Positions 35,201 to 42,836 of a stretch of 64,000 bases of DNA are shown piece after piece; positions within the stretch are counted from its first letter, which is position 1, and each line of letters starts with the position of its first letter. The position numbers were made by a program, and so were the translations under genes. A model generated the notes under the pieces. The model had not been told where the DNA came from. It searched no databases and was given only the letters and a program-made list of their open reading frames with translations. Source of the stretch: Verrucomicrobiales bacterium (lineage in GTDB: Bacteria; Verrucomicrobiota; Verrucomicrobiia; Verrucomicrobiales; DEV007); NCBI GenBank assembly GCA_029213265.1, contig JARGNG010000023.1:1-64000 (forward strand), in the 5' to 3' direction.

Positions 35201-36101
35201 AGGTCTCGTTTTCGTGCCTGATGCTTCGGCCGGTTGCAAATGCAGCTACCTGAACCAGTCCTGGATCGCCCTTCGTCCCGATGGAATTCGCGCTCCGAAG
35301 ATTGTCCCTTCTGCCATCTCAGATGCGGAGCAAGTCACCGTGGAGCTAATCCCGGATTCACCCGCGACCAGGGTGATTCACTACACCATGGACGGTACGT
35401 CCCCCACGGTGAATTCCCCGCCCTACCAATCCCCCCTGACACTTACCGAAACCACCCTGTTCCGGGCCCGCTCTTTCGGCGAGAAGGATCGTCCAAGCCA
35501 GGTGGCCGAAGAGCAGTTCACGATCGATCCGAACCTGGTTTCACTCGATCCGAAACGCTGGCAGGCCGAGGATCACCCGAAGGCCTCACCAGCGAGCAAC
35601 TGGGAGATCAAAGGAGGAATCATTCAGCAAACGTCGAATGTGATGGTGGGTGGAAAAGCGACCCTGGTAGACACTCCCCATGTCGAGCGACCAGGGAGTC
35701 TATTTACCTTTGATGAAGCTCAGGAATTCAGCGACGGGGAAATTATTTTCGAGATTCAATCGACGGACAACGACGCTCTCGGTTTTGTCTTCCGCCATCA
35801 AAGTTCCGACCAGTTCTACCTTTGGTCGATGTGTGCGGAGCGACCGTATCGCTCACTCGCCCTGAAAAACGGGCCGGAATATTCCGTCTTCGGCAGCGTG
35901 AAGGCCGGCTTCAAGGTGAAAGCCTGGCACGAGGTCAGGATCGTTTTGGAGGGAAGCAGGGTCACTTGCTTCTTTGACGGAGTGAAAGATTTCTCCGTCA
36001 GCGATGTCACTTTCTCCAACGGAGCGATTGGCTTCTACAGTTGGGGGAACAGTGGATCCTACTTTCGGAATTTGAGATTCTTTCCTGCGGAGAAAAAGTG
36101 A
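32295..36101 (+). CDS. Exported PQQ-propeller protein with embedded methyltransferase fold and C-terminal carbohydrate-type domains
   Basis: A 1268-residue protein from the ATG at 32295, with signal peptide MRILSCLLFTATLLAGTAQS. The order is: a PQQ-type eight-bladed propeller to about residue 435 (DWPTFRHDAGRSGYT, then blades such as IHALDSATGETRW and YCLAAKTGELVWKK); a class I methyltransferase-like domain at about 445-560 with motif I LDIGCGEGHLAIEL and the acidic strand-end YGVDADPGKIERARG; a second PQQ propeller to about 990 (LIAVDAYNGTLLWEHE, LIALDAATGKELWQ); a chitobiase/hexosaminidase-C-like domain at about 998-1078 (HYTMDGTSPTVNSPPY); and a LamG/DUF1080-like sandwich (DNDALGFVFRHQSSDQFYLW). 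The role is unknown. Placement between two other exported genes suggests a surface complex. Confidence 0.85.
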   Translation: MRILSCLLFTATLLAGTAQSEDWPTFRHDAGRSGYTTEPLSEKLTLRWTHQMADPARPAWPRSDRMIFDRAAEPIVAGGLVYFGSSVDSSIHALDSATGETRWIFPTRAPIRLAPTFFEGRIYATSDDGYLYCLAAKTGELVWKKRGGPGDEMILGNGRMISRWPARGGVVIRDGILYFAAGIWPSDGVSLYALNPADGKVLWMNDTAGSIYMGQPHGGAFAMSGAAAQGYLVASKDRIFMATGRAVPASFDRATGEFQYLLLQQNTHRGGADVMLSDQFFVNHGYAFFQETGALLGPVAKGPVVEAGDLLMGVSGSKLLVQGWSDLEKVDRKGKPTLVRGLKELSSAPIEGTAVSMIGAGDRVVIGRKDSVLIENTMVGEKVPYRMEVSGTAYGLAAANGELYVSTDQGNLYCFGKDSGPNPKVTSIEKGEYREASVFVRAAKEIVEKSKIDSGYALDIGCGEGHLAIELAKRTDLFIYGVDADPGKIERARGNAIAAGVYGSRVMFLQSDPLDTKLPEYFANLVVSSASIAKATVPELVIQEAHRSTRPWGGTLATGSPGAIKVQRRGGLKGAGQWTHQYADASNSVNSGDELIQGPLGMLWFSDLEQAMTQRHGRAPAPLFNKGVLYSEGLNSLIAVDAYNGTLLWEHELPGILTAFDGDHLMGTSGTGSNYCVSDDAVFVRREGHCLRIDAKSGEILASFQAPRPKAGGDAVWGYLAHEDGLLFGTLSDPEHVPTYRYRPGGDMNQQLTESKTFFTLDAKSGELIWRYDAEHSIRHNAISIGNRAVVLIDRAQAAFDRRKEAKADEAQHPTGKLIALDAATGKELWQNDKEIYGTVLAISKEHHALMMSYQPTAFRLASEIGGRLSVFDLSDGKLKWEVEEKYASRPMINEDTIYAQGGAWDILTGAERPFNFKRSYGCGVLAGSRDMMVFRSATLGYFDLTRNESTEDFGGIRPGCWINAIPAGGLVFVPDASAGCKCSYLNQSWIALRPDGIRAPKIVPSAISDAEQVTVELIPDSPATRVIHYTMDGTSPTVNSPPYQSPLTLTETTLFRARSFGEKDRPSQVAEEQFTIDPNLVSLDPKRWQAEDHPKASPASNWEIKGGIIQQTSNVMVGGKATLVDTPHVERPGSLFTFDEAQEFSDGEIIFEIQSTDNDALGFVFRHQSSDQFYLWSMCAERPYRSLALKNGPEYSVFGSVKAGFKVKAWHEVRIVLEGSRVTCFFDGVKDFSVSDVTFSNGAIGFYSWGNSGSYFRNLRFFPAEKK

Positions 36102-36176
36102 GAATTCGAATTTCACTGGCCGTATAGCGGCGAATTTTTTCTGTGCAGCCGCCGCATCGTTTCGCATTTTTGCAGG

Positions 36177-37697
36177 ATGAGATCCACGCTTCCCCTCGTC
36201 CTCGTTCCGGCTCTGACGACCCTCGTTTCTTTCGGGGCCCCCATCGATATCGGTGATCGGAGAGAGCTTCTCGTCGACGACTACCTGATTGAGTCAACGA
36301 AGGATGGCCTTTCGCTGCGACTCCATCATCCGGTGGAGAAAGAAATTTCGATCGATCACAACGCTCCGTGGGAAGGCACTGGCTGCGGGTATCACAGCAT
36401 CTTTCAGGATGGCGACAAGTATCGGATGTACTACAAGGCATGGCACCTCGATGTTCAGGAGGGCAAGCTCAGGCCTGCAGATTCCCACTTCACCTGCTAT
36501 GCCGAGAGCACGGATGGAATCCATTGGGTGAAACCGAAACTCGGTCTGGTGGAGTATCCCAAGGGAAGCGGCAACAAAGAAAACAACATCGTGATCGGAT
36601 TGTTTCGGGAACCGTGGATGAAAGACGCCAAACCCGACGCCGTTCACCCCGCCATTTTCAAGGATGCCAATCCCGATTGTCCGACCGATGCCCGTTACAA
36701 GGCGATCCTTCGCTCGCGGGGCGAGAAAGGACTGCTGGCCCTGAAGTCCCCGGACGGGTTGCGCTGGTCTCTCCTTTCGGAAAAGCCCGTCATCACCGAT
36801 GGAGCGTTTGATTCCCAGAACCTCGCCTTCTGGGATCCGGTTCGAAAAGAATACCGTGCCTATTGGCGCTACTTTTCGGAAGGCAACCGGGCCATTCGGA
36901 CCGCCACCTCCCGGGACATGATCACCTGGACCAATCAGAAGGACCTGACCTATCCCGGCTCAACCGCGGAGCAACTCTACACCAACCAGATCCAGCCCTA
37001 CTATCGGGCCCCTCACCTCTTCGTTGGATTCCCGACCCGGTATGTCGAGCGGGGCTGGAACAAGTCGATGGAGGTCCTTCCTGAACTCGAGCACCGGAAA
37101 CTGCGCTCCTCCATATCGGACCGATACGGGATGGCAATCACCGAGGGCCTCTTCATGAGCAGCCGTGACGGAGTCAGTTTCCAACGCTGGCCCGAGGCCT
37201 TTCTCCGTCCCGGGGTGGAGCGTCCGGGGACCTGGCACTACGGACATCAATACATCGGTTGGCAGATTGTGGAAACCGCCTCGCCATTCCAAGGCGCACC
37301 CAACGAAATGTCCCTTTATGCGACCGAAGGATACTGGACCGGGAAAAGTGATCAGCTTCGCCGCTACACGATGCGCCTCGATGGTTTTGTGTCGGCCAAC
37401 GCTCCACTCAGCGGCGGGTCTTTTGTCACAAGGCCCATCACCTTCCAGGGCAAAGAACTCCATCTCAATTTTTCCTCCTCCGCTGCCGGGGGGATCCGGG
37501 TGGAAATCCAGGATGAAACCGGCACGGCGATCCCCGGATACGCCAAGGATGATTGCGACGAAGTGTTTGGGGACACGATCGATCGCCCCGTCTATTGGGG
37601 CGACCAAGGGTGCGATGTTTCCACGCTTTCCGGAAAGACCGTCCGCTTGCAATTCAGCCTGCGCGATGCCGACCTGTTCGCTTTTCAATTTCAATAA
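36177..37697 (+). CDS. Exported five-bladed-propeller protein, glycoside-hydrolase-like
   Basis: 506 residues with signal peptide MRSTLPLVLVPALTTLVSFGAP. The early motif IDIGDRRELLVDDYLIES is typical of a large uncharacterised PVC family with a GH32/GH43-like propeller. Blade markers are YHSIFQDGDKYRMYYKAW, FTCYAESTDGIHWVKPKLGLVEY, DSQNLAFWDPVRKEYRAYWRYF and IRTATSRDMITWTN. The C-terminal 110 residues form a jelly-roll-like region (LHLNFSSSAAGGIRVEIQDE). A true catalytic trio is not assignable from sequence. It is the last gene of the 30.2-37.7 kb run, 75 bases after the PQQ protein, and converges on the helicase gene. Confidence 0.75.
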   Translation: MRSTLPLVLVPALTTLVSFGAPIDIGDRRELLVDDYLIESTKDGLSLRLHHPVEKEISIDHNAPWEGTGCGYHSIFQDGDKYRMYYKAWHLDVQEGKLRPADSHFTCYAESTDGIHWVKPKLGLVEYPKGSGNKENNIVIGLFREPWMKDAKPDAVHPAIFKDANPDCPTDARYKAILRSRGEKGLLALKSPDGLRWSLLSEKPVITDGAFDSQNLAFWDPVRKEYRAYWRYFSEGNRAIRTATSRDMITWTNQKDLTYPGSTAEQLYTNQIQPYYRAPHLFVGFPTRYVERGWNKSMEVLPELEHRKLRSSISDRYGMAITEGLFMSSRDGVSFQRWPEAFLRPGVERPGTWHYGHQYIGWQIVETASPFQGAPNEMSLYATEGYWTGKSDQLRRYTMRLDGFVSANAPLSGGSFVTRPITFQGKELHLNFSSSAAGGIRVEIQDETGTAIPGYAKDDCDEVFGDTIDRPVYWGDQGCDVSTLSGKTVRLQFSLRDADLFAFQFQ

Positions 37698-37771
37698 TCC
37701 TCTTTGGCCGCGGCTTTACCCGCATTCGCCCGTTTCCGATCCATGACCGGCTAGGCCGGAGGAAGGCGCGC

Positions 37772-40291
37772 CTACGCAATGGGCTCGAGCGCTCCCCACT
37801 GGAGAACGGGACGCTCCTGCTCGTCACTTGCCTCCAGGTCGACGGTTACAAGGAGACGCCAGTCGTTCAGGTCTTCCTGATCGACGAGAATTTGTTCCAC
37901 GTTCCAAATTCGCTTCCCCTTGTCTCCGGTGATGCGGGTGTGCTTGCGATTTCTCGCCTCAGGATCAAAGCGGAGTCCGCGATGGGACGACAGAAACTGA
38001 TCGACGGTCGCGCGAATATCAGAAGGCACGTCCCCTATCAATCGACCGGCCTGATCAAACTCCCCCTGCGCGATTGCTTTCAACGAATCAAAGATAACCG
38101 TCCTGACATGACGCTCAAATGCGCCCCAGTCGCGGGTGAACTTCGGCGACTCGGGCGGGGCAGATTCCTCACCGGGAATGACCGGGGCATCCGGATGACT
38201 CAGCCGCTCCCACTCATCCAGCAAACTGGAATCAATTCCCCGAAGCATTGTCCCGAAAAAGGTCCGGGCTTCCTCCAACTCCTCCGTCATCATTGCAGGA
38301 GGAACGGTATGATCGAGCACTTTGTAGACTTCGGAAAGATGCCGCAGGAGAACCGCTTCACTTCGCTCCAATCCGTAGATCTTCACATAGTCCTCAAACG
38401 ATTTCCAATCCTCGAACATCTCACGAGCGACCGACTTCGGACGCACCGATGCCTCTTTCGCCCATGGATTCGTGAGCACAAATTCGTTGTAGGTATCGTA
38501 GACAAAATCTTTCCCCGGCTTGGGATGCTCCACCTCATCGAGACGCTCAATCCGCTCATCATATTCAACACCCTGGCCTTTCATTTCCGCCATCAGTGCG
38601 GTTTTTAACTTGTCGACCTGACGCCGCAGCACCGCAGTCGGATCTTCCAAAATCGATTCAATCAGCGAAAGCACCTGGAGAGCGTATTCCGGATCCTCCG
38701 CATCGAGCTTGGGAATGGCCTCCAGCAAATACAGCCCAAGCGCCTGGTTCAGCGAAAAGTCGTCCTGCAGTTCAATATTCAGGGCGATCTTCGCAGCACC
38801 TTTACGTTCTTCCGGCGGGAGAATCTTGAGAACATCTCCTTCCACGAGCCCCCGGAACAAGGCGAAGGCACGACGTCCGAGTTTGCGTTTCGTCACCGGC
38901 GTTTCGTGACTGCGTCGCAAAATATCCCGCAGCGCCTCGCAGCCATCCTCCCCGGAGCGACTCAGCACATTGAGGAGCATTCCGTGATTCACCGAAAAAC
39001 TGGACGAGAGCTTTTCCGGGGGCGACTCAATGAGTTTTCGAAAGGTCGTTTCGTCCCAGTTCACGAACCCCTTTTCAGGTGGCTTTTTCTTCACCGCCCG
39101 GCTCTTCTTCCCTTTTGCCTCCGCCTTCTTCTCCGCTTTGATATTGTCGATGGCATGAGCAGGAGCCTGAGCAACGACATAGCCAACATCGTCGAAACCG
39201 CGACGTCCCGCCCGACCGCTGATTTGCTTGAAGTCACGCACTGCAAGCGTCTTTGTCTTTTGTCCTCCGTATTTAAAAAGCTGCGTAAACAGGACCGTTC
39301 GGATCGGAACATTCACTCCGACGCCGAGGGTGTCGGTTCCGCAGATGACTTTCAGCAATCCTTTCTGAGCCAGCTTTTCGACGAGCACACGATATTTCGG
39401 GAGCAGTCCGGCATGATGAATTCCGAGCCCGTGCCGGAGCAGCTTTTTGATCTCCTTCCCATACGGGCTGCGAAAATCGGCGTCCACGAGTAGCTCCGCG
39501 ATTTCGCCCTTTTCCTCCCTGGTGCAAAAATTCCGACTCATCAGATTCTGCGCCGTCCTCGCACAAGACAGTTGCGTGAAGTGCACGAGATAGATGGGGG
39601 CCCGTTCCGCGACCACGAGTTCCTCCACCTTTTCCTCCAGCGCGGTCGTGCTGTATTCGAATTCGAGAGGCACAGGACGATCCTCTGATTTGACGAGAGC
39701 CGTGGGGCGATCCGTGAGGGCGGTGAGTTCCTCCTCGAAAAACCCGGTGTCCCCCAGGGTCGCGGACATGAGAAGAAACTGCACCCTGGGCAGGGTCAAG
39801 AGCGGCACCTGCCAGGCAACGCCGCGCTCGTGATCCGAGTAGTAGTGAAACTCGTCCATGATGACATCATCGACGGGTGCCGCCTCTCCATCCCGCAACG
39901 CCAGGTTCGAGAGAATTTCGGCGGTGCAGCAAATCACAGGGGCTTCCGCGTTCACCGTCGCATCGCCCGTGATCATCCCGACGTGCTCGGGACCGAAGAG
40001 GGCGCAGAGCGAAAGAAATTTCTCGTTCGCTAGCGCTTTGACCGGAACGGTGTAGTAACTCCTCCGACCCTGACAGATCGCCCGAAACTGCATCGCCAGC
40101 GCAACGAGAGTCTTCCCCGAACCGGTCGGAGTATTGAGGATGACGTTACTCCCGCCGAAGAGCTCGAGGATTGCCTCCTCCTGATGCTCATAGGGCTCGA
40201 TTCCGGAATCGATCAGGTAAGTGAGGAATTGATCAAAAATCGCATCACTGGAATGGCGATCTTTGACCTGGTCTGGAGTCAGCGTAGCCAT
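37772..40291 (-). CDS. Ski2-like DEAD/DEAH-box helicase with C-terminal DUF3516
   Basis: From the ATG at 40291 (MATLTPDQVK), 839 residues. The helicase motifs are complete: Walker A TPTGSGKT (about residues 54-61), motif Ia YTVPVKALANEK, motif II as DEFH in VIMDEFHYYSDHERG, motif III LLMSATLGD, motif IV-V VICGTDTLGVGVN and motif VI QISGRAGRRG. A lysine-rich linker (KAEKKAEAKGKKSRAVKKK) precedes the DUF3516 C-terminal region that ends the protein. The layout matches bacterial Ski2/Mtr4-like RNA helicases of unknown cellular role. Soluble and cytosolic, it is the main clearly non-envelope gene in its neighbourhood. An in-frame ATG at 40321 is an alternative start. Confidence 0.92.
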   Translation of the reverse strand: MATLTPDQVKDRHSSDAIFDQFLTYLIDSGIEPYEHQEEAILELFGGSNVILNTPTGSGKTLVALAMQFRAICQGRRSYYTVPVKALANEKFLSLCALFGPEHVGMITGDATVNAEAPVICCTAEILSNLALRDGEAAPVDDVIMDEFHYYSDHERGVAWQVPLLTLPRVQFLLMSATLGDTGFFEEELTALTDRPTALVKSEDRPVPLEFEYSTTALEEKVEELVVAERAPIYLVHFTQLSCARTAQNLMSRNFCTREEKGEIAELLVDADFRSPYGKEIKKLLRHGLGIHHAGLLPKYRVLVEKLAQKGLLKVICGTDTLGVGVNVPIRTVLFTQLFKYGGQKTKTLAVRDFKQISGRAGRRGFDDVGYVVAQAPAHAIDNIKAEKKAEAKGKKSRAVKKKPPEKGFVNWDETTFRKLIESPPEKLSSSFSVNHGMLLNVLSRSGEDGCEALRDILRRSHETPVTKRKLGRRAFALFRGLVEGDVLKILPPEERKGAAKIALNIELQDDFSLNQALGLYLLEAIPKLDAEDPEYALQVLSLIESILEDPTAVLRRQVDKLKTALMAEMKGQGVEYDERIERLDEVEHPKPGKDFVYDTYNEFVLTNPWAKEASVRPKSVAREMFEDWKSFEDYVKIYGLERSEAVLLRHLSEVYKVLDHTVPPAMMTEELEEARTFFGTMLRGIDSSLLDEWERLSHPDAPVIPGEESAPPESPKFTRDWGAFERHVRTVIFDSLKAIAQGEFDQAGRLIGDVPSDIRATVDQFLSSHRGLRFDPEARNRKHTRITGDKGKRIWNVEQILVDQEDLNDWRLLVTVDLEASDEQERPVLQWGALEPIA

Positions 40292-40506
40292 GGGGATGTC
40301 GTCGCCCGACTGTAACCGCATCCCTCACGATGGAAAGCAGGGACAATGGCAATCGTCATCCGGATCAGTTAATTCCGGAACCCGCGCTGATGAAAATGGT
40401 CTCGAAAACCATCTGATTATCTGGCCATCCCCCGGTGCGATCATTCCCCGCTACCATCTGTGGGAGATATCTTGCCATCCAGGGGCCTTCACAACTAGGA
40501 TCGCGG

Positions 40507-40529
40507 AGGCACGGGGAAATCCTGTGCCT
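40507..40529. repeat. 6-bp inverted repeat in the helicase/S9-peptidase divergent region
   Basis: aggcac at 40507-40512 and gtgcct at 40524-40529 form a perfect inverted repeat, with two further G-C pairs possible inside after a mismatch. It lies 37 bases upstream of the S9 peptidase ATG and could be an operator or leader hairpin. Functional evidence is lacking. Confidence 0.3.
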
Positions 40530-40565
40530 ACTGCTATCCGCCTCCCTTGCCATTCCCTCATCGAC

Positions 40566-42629
40566 ATGACCCCCAAGTTTTTCGCCGCCGCCGTCTCTCT
40601 CCTGGCTGCCGCCATTACCCATCCTGACGTCCGCGGTGCGGAATCTACGGATTCCCTGCTCGAACGCATTACCCCGCGGTTGCGTGCGATTTATGAGCAG
40701 GGGGAATTCCGGGTAAAACGGTTTCCGGGTGAATGGCTTCCTGACAGCTCTGGATATAGGGTCATGGAATCCGATCGCGAATCGCGAAAGCGAGTCCCGG
40801 TTTTCTACGATGCGGCCACGGGAGATCGCAAGGTCATGGAACCGGGAGAGCGTAACGAGACTCATCAGGCCGGCGAACTTTCACCGGACGGAAAGAGCGT
40901 TCTCGTTCGGGAAAAGGGAAACCTTGCGGTGCGCGATCTCAAATCCGGAACCACCGTAGTGCTGACCGCAGAGGAACAAGGGAGTGCGGTTTCGAGCGGC
41001 CGGGCGATTTGGAGCCCCGACAGCAAACGCATCATGTATGTGCAGACAGACTCCTCGAAAGTGAGGTTGCGCCCCATGCTCATTCCGGGCGATCCGACCT
41101 ATCCCAAGGTAAAGGAAATGCGTTTCGCCCGGGTCGGAGGAGAGATCCCCGCTCTGAAAGTCGGGGTGGCGGACGCAGCGCTGGGAGAGACAAAATGGCT
41201 TTCCCTTCCCGGTTCGGAGGAAGGTTTCTATCTCGGGCAGGTCGACTGGGCAGGAAACTCCGGGGAAGTGCTGGTGGAAAAACTCAGCCGCTTTCGAAAT
41301 GAGCGGGAATTTTTCCTCTTCGATGTTACCAGCGGCAAACGCACCCGCATCTTCCACGAAAGTGATCCCGCATGGGTAGTCGCCAGCATCGCAAAAAATG
41401 CCGGCCTTGATTGGATCCATGAAGGCCAGTCGTTTCTGGTTCTGAGCGAAAAGGATGGCTGGCGACACGCCTATGTCTATTCGCGCGATGGAAAGAAAGA
41501 GACTCTACTGACCCCCGGCGACTACGACATCATCGAAAAGGTGAAAATCGACGAAGAGCGGGGCTGGTTGTATTTCAACGCCTCACCCGACAACGGCACG
41601 CAGAAATATCTCTATCGGGTTTCCCTGAACGGCCCGGAGAAACCCGTGCGGGTTACCCCTTCCGGACAGCCCGGCTTTCACGACTACGATTTTTCCCCGG
41701 ATGGCCAGTGGGCGTTCCACACCTGGTCCTCTTTCGATACGCCACCCGTCACTGAACTCGTCCAGTTTCCGGATCATCGTTCGGTCCGTCAACTGGAGGA
41801 CAACCGCAAATTGAAGGAAAAGATGGCGTCCCTGGCCACGCAATCGACTGAGTTCCTCCAACTCGATATTGGGGACGGCGTCGTGATGGATGCCTGGATG
41901 ATCAAGCCGTCCACCTTCGACCCGCAAAAGAAATATCCGGTCCTGGTTTATGTCTATGGGGAACCGCACGCGCAGACGGTGCTGGATCGGTGGAGCAACT
42001 CCAGTTCGGACTACCACCGGGCGGTGGCAGAGCTTGGCTATCTCATCGTGTCGATCGACAATCGGGGAACCCCGGCACCGAAAGGAGCCGCGTGGCGCCG
42101 CGAAGTCTTCGGAAGTCTCGGGCCGCTTTCCACCGAAGAGCAAGCGGCGGGACTGAAAGAGATGGCTCGCACCCGGTCGTATATCGATCTGTCACGAGTC
42201 GGGATCTGGGGCTGGAGTGGCGGCGGGTCCAACACCTTGAACGCGATGTTTCGAAAACCGGATACCTATCACGTCGGGATTGCCGTCGTGCCAAAACCCC
42301 AACCCCATCTTTACAACGCCTGGTTCCAGGAAATCTACATGGAGACCCGCGAAACGAATCCCGAAGGATATCAGAAAGCCGCCGCGATCAACTATGCCGA
42401 TGGCCTGAAGGGGAACCTCTTGATCATTCACGGAAGCGGAGAGACAAACACACATCTCCAGATCGTTGAGGGTTTGGTGGATCGATTAATCGAGTTGGGT
42501 AAACCATTCGATTTCATGGCCTACCCCAACCGGAATCATGGAATCAGCGAAGGCAAAGGGACATCTCTCCACATGCGACTCCACATGGTTCGTTATCTCC
42601 TGACCCATCTGCGTCCCGGACCCGAATAG
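40566..42629 (+). CDS. Exported S9-family DPP4-like peptidase with altered catalytic acid
   Basis: The ATG at 40566 starts a signal peptide (MTPKFFAAAVSLLAAAITHPDVRG), giving 687 residues; the frame is open further upstream without a signal. The N-terminal DPP4 propeller (LSPDGKSVLVREKGNLAVRD, IWSPDSKRIMYVQTDSSKV, FLVLSEKDGWRHAYVYS) precedes the catalytic domain: nucleophile in WGWSGGGSN (Ser551) and His658 in YPNRNHGISEG. At the acid position the usual HGTADDNVH-like loop reads HGSGETNTH, so DPP4 Asp708 aligns with Glu626. Activity may persist with Glu but should be tested. It is divergent from the helicase. Compare the paralogue at 6029 with a normal triad. Confidence 0.88.
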   Translation: MTPKFFAAAVSLLAAAITHPDVRGAESTDSLLERITPRLRAIYEQGEFRVKRFPGEWLPDSSGYRVMESDRESRKRVPVFYDAATGDRKVMEPGERNETHQAGELSPDGKSVLVREKGNLAVRDLKSGTTVVLTAEEQGSAVSSGRAIWSPDSKRIMYVQTDSSKVRLRPMLIPGDPTYPKVKEMRFARVGGEIPALKVGVADAALGETKWLSLPGSEEGFYLGQVDWAGNSGEVLVEKLSRFRNEREFFLFDVTSGKRTRIFHESDPAWVVASIAKNAGLDWIHEGQSFLVLSEKDGWRHAYVYSRDGKKETLLTPGDYDIIEKVKIDEERGWLYFNASPDNGTQKYLYRVSLNGPEKPVRVTPSGQPGFHDYDFSPDGQWAFHTWSSFDTPPVTELVQFPDHRSVRQLEDNRKLKEKMASLATQSTEFLQLDIGDGVVMDAWMIKPSTFDPQKKYPVLVYVYGEPHAQTVLDRWSNSSSDYHRAVAELGYLIVSIDNRGTPAPKGAAWRREVFGSLGPLSTEEQAAGLKEMARTRSYIDLSRVGIWGWSGGGSNTLNAMFRKPDTYHVGIAVVPKPQPHLYNAWFQEIYMETRETNPEGYQKAAAINYADGLKGNLLIIHGSGETNTHLQIVEGLVDRLIELGKPFDFMAYPNRNHGISEGKGTSLHMRLHMVRYLLTHLRPGPE

Positions 42630-42836
42630 CACTGCGCGGCAGCCGGCCTCTGACAGGTTTCCGGGAGCCGGTGCGCAAAGGTAAACCGATAGGAAGTCTT
42701 CGAGGCGGGTGCTCACGTATCTTACTGCTACCTCGCTCCGTCTTCACTCTCGACCTCGCCGTCAGGATCCTGACTAATTCCACGAGTGCCGCCCCCAGCC
42801 AGGAACCACACCGGGCGGCACACGATGGAAGAGAGG

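Noticed and set aside
37553-38608. Long plus-strand open frame opposite the helicase
   Set aside because: It has no motif, start signal or signal peptide and lies antisense to a fully conserved helicase gene.
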